A stretch of DNA of 64,000 bases from Lachnospiraceae bacterium (GTDB taxonomy: Bacteria; Bacillota; Clostridia; Lachnospirales; Lachnospiraceae). The position numbers and the translations under genes were made by a program. The notes under the pieces are model-generated. The model made no database searches. It had not been told where the DNA came from and saw nothing but the letters and a program-made list of their open reading frames with translations. The DNA is taken from the NCBI GenBank assembly GCA_003979345.1, contig RYVZ01000014.1:16186-80185 (forward strand), given 5' to 3'. This document shows positions 42,234-51,579 of the stretch, piece after piece (the first letter of the stretch is position 1; each line of letters starts with the position of its first letter).

Positions 42234-43784
42234 GTGTTTACGACAACTTTATCAGGAGGTCTCAGCGGAATCGAAAGCTATCTTGTCCGAGTGGAGGTGG
42301 ATACCGCACAGAGCCTGCCGGGATTTGATATGGTCGGGATGCTTGGAAGCGAAGTGCGGGAGGCAAGGGAGCGTGTGCGTGTCGCACTCAAAAATACGGG
42401 AATCTGCGTGCCGCCGGTGCGTATTACCGTAAATCTTTCTCCGGCGGATATTCGTAAGGAGGGAACCGCGTACGATCTTCCGGTTGCAGTGGGGGTTCTT
42501 AAGGCGTTGGAACTTGTTCCAAAAGAGGCTTCTGAGGATATGCTCTTTTTGGGAGAACTGGGCTTAAACGGGGAGATAAAAGCGGTGCGGGGCGTTTTGC
42601 CGATCGTGTTGAAAGCGCGGGAAAAGGGAATCGGTATCTGTATCGTTCCGAAAGAAAATGCGCAGGAAGCATGCGTGGTACAAGGGGTGCGGATCGTGGG
42701 GGTCGAAAGTATGAAACAACTGTGCGATTATTTATGTCAATCGCCTGGTGAGCGCGAGAGGCAGCTCCCATATGAGAAACAAAACACATCGCCGCCGGAC
42801 GGCGGCTCAGGACAGGAGCCTGATTTTTCCGATGTCAACGGACAGCCGGCCGTGCGCAGGGCAGCCGAGATTGCAGCGGCAGGTTTTCACCATCTCATGC
42901 TGATCGGACCGCCGGGCTCCGGGAAAACGATGATCGCAAAGAGAATCCCATCTATTCTTCCACCGCTTTCTTTTGAAGAAAGTCTGGAGGTCTCAAAGAT
43001 CTATAGTGTTTCGGGACTGCTTCATGCAGGAGAGGCGCTTATCACAAAACGTCCATTCTTAAATCCACATCATACGATTTCTAAGCAGGCGCTTTCGGGC
43101 GGCGGCAGGATCCCTCTTCCGGGTGTGATCAGTCTTGCGCACAGGGGTGTGCTTTTTCTGGATGAACTTCCCGAGTTTGGAAGAGAGGTCATAGACATCA
43201 TGCGGCAGCCGCTGGAAGATAAGCAGATACATATTGCGAGGAGCTGCGCGAGTTATACATATCCGGCGGATTTTATGCTGGTGGCGGCGATGAATCCCTG
43301 TCCCTGCGGTTATTATCCTGATCATAATAAGTGCCATTGCACACCTGGGGAGATCCGCCGTTATCTTTCGCGGGTTTCAGGACCGATTCTGGACAGGATC
43401 GATCTCTGTGTCGAGGCTCCGCGCCTTACCATCGCAGAGATTTCGGCAGGACAGAACAATGAAAGCTCGGCCGCGATAAGGGGGCGTGTTATGGCGGCGA
43501 GAGAGCGGCAGGAGCATCGTTTCAGGGGAACACCGTACCGCTTTAATACCGATCTGAAAGCGGGGGAGCTGAGGCGCTATGTGGAGCTTGGTGAGAGAGA
43601 ATTAAGAATGCTGGAGCAGCTCTTTTTGACAATGGGCTTAAGCGCAAGAGCTTACCACCGCATTATCCGGCTGGCGCGCACGATCGCCGATCTGGATGAA
43701 AGCGAAAAGGTGCTTGAGCGTCACATCAGCGAGGCGGCGTGTTACCGGGCAGCAGATCCGGGGATGCGGCTTACACAGCTTTGA
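42234..43784 (+). CDS. YifB/ComM family Mg-chelatase-like AAA+ ATPase
   Basis: 516 residues. An N-terminal lon-protease-like domain (LPGFDMVGMLGSEVREARERVRVAL), the AAA+ core with GPPGSGKTMIAKR and LFLDELPEFGR, the Cys-rich MNPCPCGYYPDHNKCHC segment, and a C-terminal Mg_chelatase_C domain. ComM homologues are helicases that help incorporate foreign DNA during transformation. The start is GTG 42234 with AAAGGAGG upstream. It is followed by dprA, the usual neighbour. Confidence 0.94.
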   Translation: MFTTTLSGGLSGIESYLVRVEVDTAQSLPGFDMVGMLGSEVREARERVRVALKNTGICVPPVRITVNLSPADIRKEGTAYDLPVAVGVLKALELVPKEASEDMLFLGELGLNGEIKAVRGVLPIVLKAREKGIGICIVPKENAQEACVVQGVRIVGVESMKQLCDYLCQSPGERERQLPYEKQNTSPPDGGSGQEPDFSDVNGQPAVRRAAEIAAAGFHHLMLIGPPGSGKTMIAKRIPSILPPLSFEESLEVSKIYSVSGLLHAGEALITKRPFLNPHHTISKQALSGGGRIPLPGVISLAHRGVLFLDELPEFGREVIDIMRQPLEDKQIHIARSCASYTYPADFMLVAAMNPCPCGYYPDHNKCHCTPGEIRRYLSRVSGPILDRIDLCVEAPRLTIAEISAGQNNESSAAIRGRVMAARERQEHRFRGTPYRFNTDLKAGELRRYVELGERELRMLEQLFLTMGLSARAYHRIIRLARTIADLDESEKVLERHISEAACYRAADPGMRLTQL

Positions 43785-43841
43785 GCCTCGTTTCCGTAAC
43801 GCAAAGCAGAATCTTAGAAAGAAAAAACAAATAGGAGAAAA

Positions 43842-43913
43842 GCGAGACACCCAAATAAAGGATTGGGATTGTATATTTTGCACAATGGTATACGTTATCA
43901 AAGGGTGTTTCGC
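43842..43913 (+). ncRNA. Candidate structured leader RNA upstream of dprA
   Basis: GCGAGACACCC (43842-43852) pairs over 11 positions, one of them G-U, with GGGTGTTTCGC (43903-43913). The 50-nt interior can form a further stem, ATTGT/ACAAT. It ends 36 nt before the dprA ATG. No T-tract follows, and I recognise no riboswitch class. Confidence 0.45.
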
Positions 43914-43949
43914 AATTGCATGAATATTAAATAGAAAAGGAGAGGCAAC

Positions 43950-45233
43950 ATGGATTTACATAACAATCAAAATAGTGTTTTGGGATGCTGTGACGGCGCA
44001 GCAAAAAAATTTAGTGATCAGAACAAGGGTCATCTTTCAGAAACGGTTTATGCCTGCTGGCTTGACCGGATTCCGACGATCGGGCCAGTCTGTATCAAGC
44101 ATCTGTTAGCCGAGTATCAAAGCGCGGAACAATTGTACCGGCTGCCGGAGAGTGAGATTTCAGGACTTGCACAGAGCAGACTGCTTACGGCGGCACAGGC
44201 GGAAAAATTGCGTGAATACCAGACGGACTCAAGATATGAGCCGTGGCAGCTTTATGAGGATATGACAGCACGGGGAATCCATCCGGTCCGCTATGAGGAT
44301 GAATCATATCCGAACCGTCTGCGTGCCATTCCTGATCCGCCGCGCATTTTGTATGTAAAAGGCGGCATTCCTGACGAGGCTGGTCCAAGCGTCGGCATCG
44401 TCGGCGCACGTCTCTGTTCCGACTACGGACGATATACAGCGCGCAAGTTCTCTTATACACTTGCGAAGGCAGGAGTGCAGATCATCAGCGGTATGGCGCT
44501 AGGTATTGACGGGATCAGCCACAAAGCGGCAATAGAAGCGGGCGGAAGAACGTTTGCCGTGCTTGGCTGCGGCGCGGATGTCTGCTATCCCGAAGAGAAC
44601 AGGGATATCTATGAACAGATACAGACACAGGGAGGCGTGATTTCGGAATACCCGCCGGGGACGTCTCCGCACGCTGGGCTCTTTCCAAGGCGGAACCGCA
44701 TCATCAGCGGCCTTACAGACCTGCTTCTTGTGATCGAAGCACGCAAAAAAAGCGGAACGCTCATTACGGTGGACGCGGCGTTAGAGCAGGGGCGGGAGGT
44801 CTATGCGCTTCCGGGCAGAGTGACCGACGCATTGAGCGGCGGCTGTAACAGACTGATCGCACAGGGCGCGGGCATTGCGACGTCACCGGAAGAGCTGCTG
44901 GAGGAATTAAGAGAACTACGGAGATACGGTGCCGATTGCGGTTCGGAGACCAAGGGGACTGCAAAAGTAATGCGGGCGACGGAAAACGCGCGGACGGCTG
45001 GAGTCGTGCGGCCGGGTGAAACCTCGAAGGTTCAGGCTGAACCTGAACACGGGACAGAAGCGGAACGCCTGATCTATGCGCTTTTATCGGAGGATGGACA
45101 GACCGTGGACATGCTGATGAGCAGGAGTGTGCTTTCTCCGGGGATATTTTCTGAATCGCTCATGCATCTGTGCATCAGCGGCAGGGCAGTGTTAAGGCAG
45201 GGGCGGTATTACAGGGGCGGCATGGAAGCGTGA
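43950..45233 (+). CDS. dprA: DNA-processing protein A
   Basis: 427 residues. An N-terminal SAM/HhH-like region (RIPTIGPVCIKHLLAEY), the Rossmann core with VGIVGARLCSDYG, ISGMALGIDGISHKAA, VLGCGADVCYPEENR, SEYPPGT and FPRRNRIISGL, and a C-terminal winged helix. It loads RecA on incoming single-stranded DNA. GGAGAGG precedes ATG 43950. It is somewhat longer than usual because of a variable linker near residues 330-375. Confidence 0.95.
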   Translation: MDLHNNQNSVLGCCDGAAKKFSDQNKGHLSETVYACWLDRIPTIGPVCIKHLLAEYQSAEQLYRLPESEISGLAQSRLLTAAQAEKLREYQTDSRYEPWQLYEDMTARGIHPVRYEDESYPNRLRAIPDPPRILYVKGGIPDEAGPSVGIVGARLCSDYGRYTARKFSYTLAKAGVQIISGMALGIDGISHKAAIEAGGRTFAVLGCGADVCYPEENRDIYEQIQTQGGVISEYPPGTSPHAGLFPRRNRIISGLTDLLLVIEARKKSGTLITVDAALEQGREVYALPGRVTDALSGGCNRLIAQGAGIATSPEELLEELRELRRYGADCGSETKGTAKVMRATENARTAGVVRPGETSKVQAEPEHGTEAERLIYALLSEDGQTVDMLMSRSVLSPGIFSESLMHLCISGRAVLRQGRYYRGGMEA

Positions 45234-45234
45234 G

Positions 45235-45314
45235 GGAAATCACTAAGCTCGAAAATACCTCGATAAGTGATTTCCGGCTTCACGCCGAAGAATACGAAGA
45301 GCAGGCATTCTTCT
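45235..45314. terminator. Tandem hairpins after dprA
   Basis: GGAAATCACT (45235-45244) pairs with AGTGATTTCC (45266-45275), beginning at the dprA stop; GAAGAAT pairs with ATTCTTC (45288-45314), followed by TTATTG. Together they probably end the yifB-dprA transcript. The stretch to topA holds the topA promoter and no gene. Confidence 0.6.
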
Positions 45315-45391
45315 TATTGATTGTTTGTGCCGCTGCAGTCTGCATGTCTGAAATGGTGAAAGAAAAATTTTCTGAAATTTTCAAAATTCCC

Positions 45392-45420
45392 TTGAAACAG
45401 CATAAGATTTAGTGTATAGT
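45392..45420 (+). promoter_or_regulatory. topA promoter
   Basis: TTGAAA (45392-45397), 17-bp spacer, TATAGT (45415-45420). It implies a leader of about 125 nt before topA. Confidence 0.7.
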
Positions 45421-45550
45421 CGTACGCGTTACTTCTTATATTAGTAGAGACAAGGGCATTGTTTCCGCAGTAATGAGGAATTTGATGTTCAGGGGGTAAC
45501 AAGCTTTCTGATACAGAGGAAGCCAAAGGAAAGTGAACAGGGGAAGAGAA

Positions 45551-47557
45551 ATGGCAAAAAATCTGGTAATCGTGGAGTCACCTGCAAAGGTGAAGACCAT
45601 CAAAAAATTTCTTGGAGCGAATTATGAGGTTATGGCAAGCAACGGGCATGTCAGGGATCTTCCGAAAAGCAGGCTCGGTGTGGATGTGGAGCATGACTAT
45701 GAACCACAGTATATTACGATCAGGGGAAAAGGTGACATTCTTGCAGCGCTCAGGAAAGAGGTCAAAAAAGCGGATAAGATCTTTCTTGCTACCGACCCGG
45801 ACCGGGAGGGGGAGGCAATTTCTTGGCATCTGATCGCCGCGCTCAAGCTGGAAAATAAAAAAGTATATCGTATTACATTTAATGAGATCACGAAAAATGC
45901 GGTCAAAGAATCATTTAAGCATCCGCGTGAGATCAATCTTGCTTTGGTGGATGCGCAACAGGCACGCCGCTGCCTCGACCGTATGGTAGGATACCGGATC
46001 TCGCCGCTGCTCTGGGCGAAGGTAAAGCGGGGATTAAGCGCCGGGCGCGTACAGTCGGTTGCGCTTCGCATTATCAGCGACAGAGAAGAAGAGATCAATG
46101 CGTTTGTCCCGGAAGAATACTGGTCTTTGGATGCGGTTCTCAGCGTACAGGGGGAGAGAAGACCGCTGATTGCGAAGTTCTATGGCGACAAAAACGGAAA
46201 GATTGACATTCATTCTGCTGAGGAAATGCAGAAGATCACGAAGACGCTGAAAGGCGTGCCCTTTGAGGTAGACGAGGTAAAAAAGGGCGAGCGGCTGAAA
46301 AAAGCGCCGATGCCGTTTACAACGTCCACGCTTCAGCAGGAAGCGAGCAAAGTGCTTAATTTTTCTACGGCAAAAACTATGCGCCTTGCACAGCAGCTCT
46401 ATGAGGGAGTTGATATCAAGGATATAGGAACGATCGGGCTTATCACCTATCTCCGTACGGACTCCACGCGTGTCTCCAAGGAAGCGGAGCGCATGGCATA
46501 CGATTTTATCGAAGCCCAGTATGGAAGCGCGTACAACCGGAAGGAAGATGCCGGCGAGAAAAAAACAGACCGCAAGATTCAGGATGCGCATGAGGCGATC
46601 CGGCCGACCGATATCTCCCGCGTGCCCGTCCTGTTAAAAGATTCGCTTCCGAGAGATTTGTTCCGGCTTTATCAGCTCATCTGGAAGCGGTTTGTTGCAA
46701 GCCGTATGGCGCCGGCGCGCTATGAGACGACTTCCGTGCGCATTGCGGCGGGTGATTACCGGTTTCATGTTTCGGCATCCAAGCTTGTTTTTGACGGATG
46801 CTTAAGCGTCTATGCGCATGATGAAGAGGAAAAAGAAGAAAACAATATGCTGATGAAGAGCCTTGACCGCAGCTCAAAGCTGGCATTTCTGAATTTTGAA
46901 GAGAAACAGCATTTCACACAGCCGCCGGCACATTATACGGAGGCAACGCTTGTGCGGGCATTGGAAGAACTTGGCATTGGAAGACCGAGTACGTATGCGC
47001 CGACGATCACGACGATCCTTGCACGGCGCTATATCGTAAAAGAGAATAAGAATCTGTATGTGACCGAGCTTGGCGAAGTCGTCAACCATATGATGAAGGA
47101 TGCGTTTCCGACGATCGTAGACGTGAATTTTACTGCCAACATGGAGATGCTCTTAGACGGCATTGAAGAGGGAAATGTGAACTGGAAGACCGTCGTTTCC
47201 AATTTTTACCCGGATTTGGATGAGGCGGTAAAGCAGGCGGAGCAGGAGCTTTCGGAAGTGGAGATCGCCGATGAAGAGGCTGACGAGGACTGTGAATTCT
47301 GCGGACGCAGGATGGTGATCAAATACGGTCCGCACGGCAAATTCCTTGCATGTCCCGGCTTCCCGGAATGCCGGAACACGAAACCTTATTTTGAAAAGAT
47401 CGGCGTGCCGTGTCCGAAATGCGGAAAAGACCTTGCGATCAAGCGTACACGCAAGGGAAGAAAATATTATGGCTGTCTTGGATATCCGGATTGTGACTAT
47501 ATGTCATGGCAGAAACCGGAAGCACCGGCGGAGAAGGTAAAGAACGAAGCCAGTTAA
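45551..47557 (+). CDS. topA: DNA topoisomerase I
   Basis: 668 residues from ATG 45551 (AGGGGAAGAG before it). The toprim domain has VIVESPAKVKTIKKFLG, ATDPDREGEAISWH; the active-site Tyr300 is in ITYLRTDSTRVS; GRPSTYAPTI follows. Two C-terminal four-Cys zinc ribbons (CEFCGRRM..CPGFPEC and CPKCGKDL..CLGYPDC) bind DNA. It relaxes negative supercoils. The dprA-topA-codY order is common in Firmicutes. Confidence 0.97.
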   Translation: MAKNLVIVESPAKVKTIKKFLGANYEVMASNGHVRDLPKSRLGVDVEHDYEPQYITIRGKGDILAALRKEVKKADKIFLATDPDREGEAISWHLIAALKLENKKVYRITFNEITKNAVKESFKHPREINLALVDAQQARRCLDRMVGYRISPLLWAKVKRGLSAGRVQSVALRIISDREEEINAFVPEEYWSLDAVLSVQGERRPLIAKFYGDKNGKIDIHSAEEMQKITKTLKGVPFEVDEVKKGERLKKAPMPFTTSTLQQEASKVLNFSTAKTMRLAQQLYEGVDIKDIGTIGLITYLRTDSTRVSKEAERMAYDFIEAQYGSAYNRKEDAGEKKTDRKIQDAHEAIRPTDISRVPVLLKDSLPRDLFRLYQLIWKRFVASRMAPARYETTSVRIAAGDYRFHVSASKLVFDGCLSVYAHDEEEKEENNMLMKSLDRSSKLAFLNFEEKQHFTQPPAHYTEATLVRALEELGIGRPSTYAPTITTILARRYIVKENKNLYVTELGEVVNHMMKDAFPTIVDVNFTANMEMLLDGIEEGNVNWKTVVSNFYPDLDEAVKQAEQELSEVEIADEEADEDCEFCGRRMVIKYGPHGKFLACPGFPECRNTKPYFEKIGVPCPKCGKDLAIKRTRKGRKYYGCLGYPDCDYMSWQKPEAPAEKVKNEAS

Positions 47558-47574
47558 TAGTGGACAAAATCAAG

Positions 47575-47610
47575 GCCTTATGCTACAATTATCGTGCATA
47601 AGGCTTTTTT
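47575..47610 (+). terminator. Terminator after topA
   Basis: GCCTTATGC (47575-47583), 12-nt loop, GCATAAGGC (47596-47604), then six T. Confidence 0.88.
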
Positions 47611-47655
47611 GTCAGAAAATTTAAGGGATTTATCGCAAAAGATGAGGAGAGTTTC

Positions 47656-48465
47656 ATGAGTAGTGTGCAATTGCTGGATAAAACAAGAAAAATAGGGAAG
47701 CTGTTACATAACAACAATTCCAGCAAAGTTGTGTTCAGCGATATCTGTAATGTCATGCAGGATATCTTACAGTCGAATGTGCTTGTGATCAGCAGGAAAG
47801 GAAAAGTGCTTGGTATCGGCAGTTATCCGGGAATTGGGAATATCACGGAACTGATCGTGGGCGAGGTCGGCCGTTTTGTGGATCCGCTCTTAAATGAACG
47901 AATGCTTTCCGTACTTTCCACCAAGGAAAATGTGAATCTGGAGACGCTTGGGTTTGAGGGAATCGATACGACCCGGTTTCAGGGTATCATCGCGCCGATC
48001 GAGATCGCGGGAGAGCGGCTTGGTACGTTGTTTTTATATAAGAGTGACGGTGTATATGATATTGACGATATCATTTTATGTGAATATGGTACGACTGTGG
48101 TCGGCTTAGAGATGCTGCGCTCCGTCAATGAAGAGAATGCAGAGGAAGAACGCAAAACGCAGGTTGTGCGTTCGGCGATCAATACGCTTTCCACATCGGA
48201 GCAGGAGGCGGTCGTGCATATCTTTGATGAGCTTGGAGGTATGGAGGGGATTCTGGTCGCGAGCAAGATCGCAGACCGTGTCGGTATTACGCGTTCCGTG
48301 ATCGTCAATGCGCTGCGAAAGTTTGAGAGTGCGGGCGTGATCGAGTCCCGCTCGTCAGGAATGAAGGGAACTTATATCCGTGTCTTGAACGATCTTGTCT
48401 TTGACGAGATCGGGGAATTGAGAGAAAAATTACATGGAAAAAACCGGAATCATGTGCTATCATAA
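47656..48465 (+). CDS. codY: GTP- and branched-chain-amino-acid-sensing repressor CodY
   Basis: 269 residues with the GAF-like sensor (LLDKTRKIGKLLHNNNSSKVVFSDICNVM-type start and the GIIAPIEIAGERLGTL strand) and a C-terminal winged helix (ASKIADRVGITRSVIVNALRKFESAG). It reports nutrient status and represses stationary-phase, competence and motility genes. It lies 55 bp before pilB. GAGGAGAG precedes ATG 47656. Confidence 0.96.
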   Translation: MSSVQLLDKTRKIGKLLHNNNSSKVVFSDICNVMQDILQSNVLVISRKGKVLGIGSYPGIGNITELIVGEVGRFVDPLLNERMLSVLSTKENVNLETLGFEGIDTTRFQGIIAPIEIAGERLGTLFLYKSDGVYDIDDIILCEYGTTVVGLEMLRSVNEENAEEERKTQVVRSAINTLSTSEQEAVVHIFDELGGMEGILVASKIADRVGITRSVIVNALRKFESAGVIESRSSGMKGTYIRVLNDLVFDEIGELREKLHGKNRNHVLS

Positions 48466-48519
48466 AAAGTAGAATTTCTTTCTTTTTTAACAAATTATTA
48501 ACATAAAGCAGGGCTTATT

Positions 48520-50217
48520 ATGGTTGGATTAAGAAAAAAAATAAGAATCGGTGATATGCTCGTAGACGCTGGCGTCATCACGCAGGAAGATCTGCAAAGA
48601 GGCTTGGAACTTCAGAAAACGAGCGGAAGAAAGCTTGGGGAAACGCTTGTTGAGGAAGGGATCGTCAATGATGAAGTGTTGGCACGTCTGCTTGCGGAAC
48701 AGCTGGGAATGGAAATGATCGATATCCAGAGCATTTCCATTCCGGAAGAGGTCTTAAATCTGGTTCCCCAGCATATGCTGCGAAGCAAGAAAATGATCCC
48801 CTACGCGATCGACCCGAACAACATGAATGTACTGCTTGTAGCGATGGCGGATCCAATGGACTTCTCCGCAATGGATGATATTTCCATTATCACGAATCTG
48901 CAGGTGGAACCTGCGATCGCGACGCAGCACAGCATTATGCTTGCACTGGACCGTCTTTATGGCGGAAGTGATGTGGATGAGGCACTTGAGCAATATGCGA
49001 AAGAGCGCGAACAGAAGGAGAACGATGTCGAGGAGGAATTGTTAAACGAGGACATCAACAATTCGCCGATTGTTGTTCTGGTAAACGAGATGATCGAGAA
49101 GGCAGTGCGTCAGCGTGCTTCCGATATCCATATAGAGCCGCTTGAGCGCAAGGTGCGCATCCGCTACCGTATTGATGGCGCACTTTATGAGAGGGCGAGC
49201 TATTCTACCGCAATTCTGCCGGCGCTGATCGCGCGTATTAAGATCATCGGCGGCATGGACATTTCTGAGAAAAGAAAACCGCAGGACGGGCGTATTACTT
49301 CGATCGTGGACAGAATGGAATACGATATCCGTGTTTCCATACTGCCGACGGTATACGGCGAGAAAGTCGTTATGCGTCTGACAAGTAAGACTGCGCTGTC
49401 GAGAAATAAAAGCCAGCTTGGACTAAAAGAAGGCGAATTAAAGCAGTTTGACCACATTATGCGTAACCCGCATGGCATCATACTGGTAACGGGACCAACC
49501 GGAAGCGGTAAGTCTACGACACTTTATACCGCACTCAGCGAACTGAATACGGAAGACGTTAACATTATCACAGTTGAGGATCCGGTCGAGGCGAATATCA
49601 ACGGCATCAATCAGGTACAGGTCAACAATAAAGCAGACCTGACATTTGCGTCGGCGCTGCGTTCGATTCTGCGTCAGGACCCTGATATCATTATGATCGG
49701 TGAGATCCGTGATACGGAGACAGCCGGTATTGCCGTTCAGGCTTCTATTACCGGGCATTTGGTCGTGAGCACGCTTCATACGAATTCGGCAGCGGGCAGC
49801 GTCACGCGTCTGATCGACATGGGAATCGAACCATACCTGATCGCGGACTCCGTTGTCGGCATCATTGCCCAACGTCTGGTCAGGAGGCTGTGCCCCGACT
49901 GTAAAAAGCCCTATGAGGCAACAGAGGAAGAAAAGGAACAGCTTGGCGTGTCTGCAGAGCAGCCGTTGACGATCTATAAGCCCTGCGGGTGTCCGAAGTG
50001 TGACCAGACCGGATATAAGGGACGTATCGGTGTTTACGAAATATTGGAAATGTCCCAAAAGCTGAAATCGATCATTGTAAAAGGCGGGGGCGCGGAAGAC
50101 ATAAAGGAACAGGCGCTCTTAGACGGGATGCACACGCTGCATATGAGTGCGTCCGAATATGTGGTTGACGGCATAACTTCGTATCACGAAATGATGAGAG
50201 TATCGTTTGATCTATAG
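48520..50217 (+). CDS. pilB: Type IV pilus assembly ATPase PilB (GspE family)
   Basis: 565 residues. An N-terminal T2SSE_N domain (RIGDMLVDAGVITQEDLQRGLE), Walker A GPTGSGKSTT at 325-334, DPDIIMIGEIRD, LSTLHTNSAAGS-type His box (written VVSTLHTNSAAG here), and the C-terminal zinc site CPDCKKP/CGCPKCDQTGYKGR. It drives pilus extension. pilC follows after 34 bp. Confidence 0.95.
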   Translation: MVGLRKKIRIGDMLVDAGVITQEDLQRGLELQKTSGRKLGETLVEEGIVNDEVLARLLAEQLGMEMIDIQSISIPEEVLNLVPQHMLRSKKMIPYAIDPNNMNVLLVAMADPMDFSAMDDISIITNLQVEPAIATQHSIMLALDRLYGGSDVDEALEQYAKEREQKENDVEEELLNEDINNSPIVVLVNEMIEKAVRQRASDIHIEPLERKVRIRYRIDGALYERASYSTAILPALIARIKIIGGMDISEKRKPQDGRITSIVDRMEYDIRVSILPTVYGEKVVMRLTSKTALSRNKSQLGLKEGELKQFDHIMRNPHGIILVTGPTGSGKSTTLYTALSELNTEDVNIITVEDPVEANINGINQVQVNNKADLTFASALRSILRQDPDIIMIGEIRDTETAGIAVQASITGHLVVSTLHTNSAAGSVTRLIDMGIEPYLIADSVVGIIAQRLVRRLCPDCKKPYEATEEEKEQLGVSAEQPLTIYKPCGCPKCDQTGYKGRIGVYEILEMSQKLKSIIVKGGGAEDIKEQALLDGMHTLHMSASEYVVDGITSYHEMMRVSFDL

Positions 50218-50251
50218 GACAGGATATCTTTAGCGGACAAAGGAGTACGAT

Positions 50252-51460
50252 ATGGAAAGCTTTGGCTATGTAGCGGTCAATAAGGCAGGCAAAGAGATCA
50301 AGGGAAGTATTGAGGCGGAGACGGAGGCAAAGGCACTTGCCGAGATCAGGAACCGCGGCATGATGGTGGTTTCCCTTTCGAGGCAGAGCATGCTCACGAA
50401 GGATATCAACATAGATATCGGCGGCGCGCCAAAGCCAAGAGACTTGAGTGTATTCTGCCGTCAGTTCGTCAGTATGACTAAGGCGGGTGTCACGATCATT
50501 GATGCGCTGAAAATGCTTGGAGAGCAGACGGAAAATAAAAAACTTCAAAAGGCGATCGTCGGCGTCCGTGTCGATGTGGAAAAAGGTGAGCCCCTTGCGG
50601 AAGCGTTTGCAAAGCATCCGAAAGTATTCCCGAACCTGCTCGTCAGCATGACGCAGGCAGGTGAGGCATCCGGTTCGCTTGATGTTGCGATGGAGCGTAT
50701 GGCAGCGCATTTTGAAAAGGCGGCAAAGACCAAGGCGTTGATCAAAAAAGCGATGATCTATCCGGTTGTATTGATCGTGGTAGCGATCGCGGTTATGGTC
50801 GTCATGCTTGTTGTCGTGATTCCGTCCTATACGGGAATGTTTAATGATCTCGGAACCGAACTGCCGACGATCACAAAGATCATGGTGGCGGCGAGCGATT
50901 TTCTAAAGGCATATTGGTATATGGTTCTTGCTGCTGTGGTTGCCGTGATCGTGCTGCTTAAGATGTACTCGAAGACAAATTCCGGTAAGCATGTGTTCGG
51001 CAAGATGGCATTACTCATTCCGGCAATGAAGAACTTAAAGCAAAAGGAAGCCTCTTCCATGATGGCGCGTACTTTAAGCACGCTGATGGCAGCGGGTGTT
51101 CCGCTGACGGAAGCCGTGGGAATCGTGTCAAATACGATGCAGAATATCTGGTATAAAGAGGCGCTGCTTGACGTGAAGGATCAGATCACGCTCGGTGTGC
51201 CGCTCTCGCAGCCGCTTGAGACATGCGGACTGTTTCCGCCTATGGTATATCATATGACGAGGATCGGAGAGGAATCCGGTAATACGGAAGATATGCTGAC
51301 GAAGCTTGCGGATTATTATGACGAAGAAGTTGAGATGGCAGTACAGTCCCTGATGGCGGTCATGGAACCGATGATCATTATTGTAATGGCAGTCATTGTA
51401 GGTGTTATGGTATTTGCAATCCTGTCGCCGATGATGAGTCTGTACGATTCCATCGGATAA
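50252..51460 (+). CDS. pilC: Type IV pilus inner-membrane platform protein PilC (GspF family)
   Basis: 402 residues with two T2SSF domains (FCRQFVSMTKAGVTIIDALKML and ARTLSTLMAAGVPLTEAVGIV) and three membrane segments (about 172-195, 222-245, 373-396). FPPMVYHMTRIGEESGNTEDML is the usual second-domain motif. It anchors the pilus motors. A strong terminator follows, so pilin genes are not in this operon. Confidence 0.95.
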   Translation: MESFGYVAVNKAGKEIKGSIEAETEAKALAEIRNRGMMVVSLSRQSMLTKDINIDIGGAPKPRDLSVFCRQFVSMTKAGVTIIDALKMLGEQTENKKLQKAIVGVRVDVEKGEPLAEAFAKHPKVFPNLLVSMTQAGEASGSLDVAMERMAAHFEKAAKTKALIKKAMIYPVVLIVVAIAVMVVMLVVVIPSYTGMFNDLGTELPTITKIMVAASDFLKAYWYMVLAAVVAVIVLLKMYSKTNSGKHVFGKMALLIPAMKNLKQKEASSMMARTLSTLMAAGVPLTEAVGIVSNTMQNIWYKEALLDVKDQITLGVPLSQPLETCGLFPPMVYHMTRIGEESGNTEDMLTKLADYYDEEVEMAVQSLMAVMEPMIIIVMAVIVGVMVFAILSPMMSLYDSIG

Positions 51461-51496
51461 AAAACGCAGGGCATTCAAAAAAATCTTGAACATATG

Positions 51497-51523
51497 GAAG
51501 AATCCGCCTTGGGCGGATTCTTC
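51497..51523 (+). terminator. Terminator-like hairpin after pilC
   Basis: GAAGAATCCGCC, loop TTG, GGCGGATTCTTC gives a 12-bp perfect stem, though the T-run after it is short. Confidence 0.75.
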
Positions 51524-51579
51524 TGAAATTACGGCAGATTTTGCAGATGGGGAAAAGTGTTTTAGGGGGATGGGGATAG

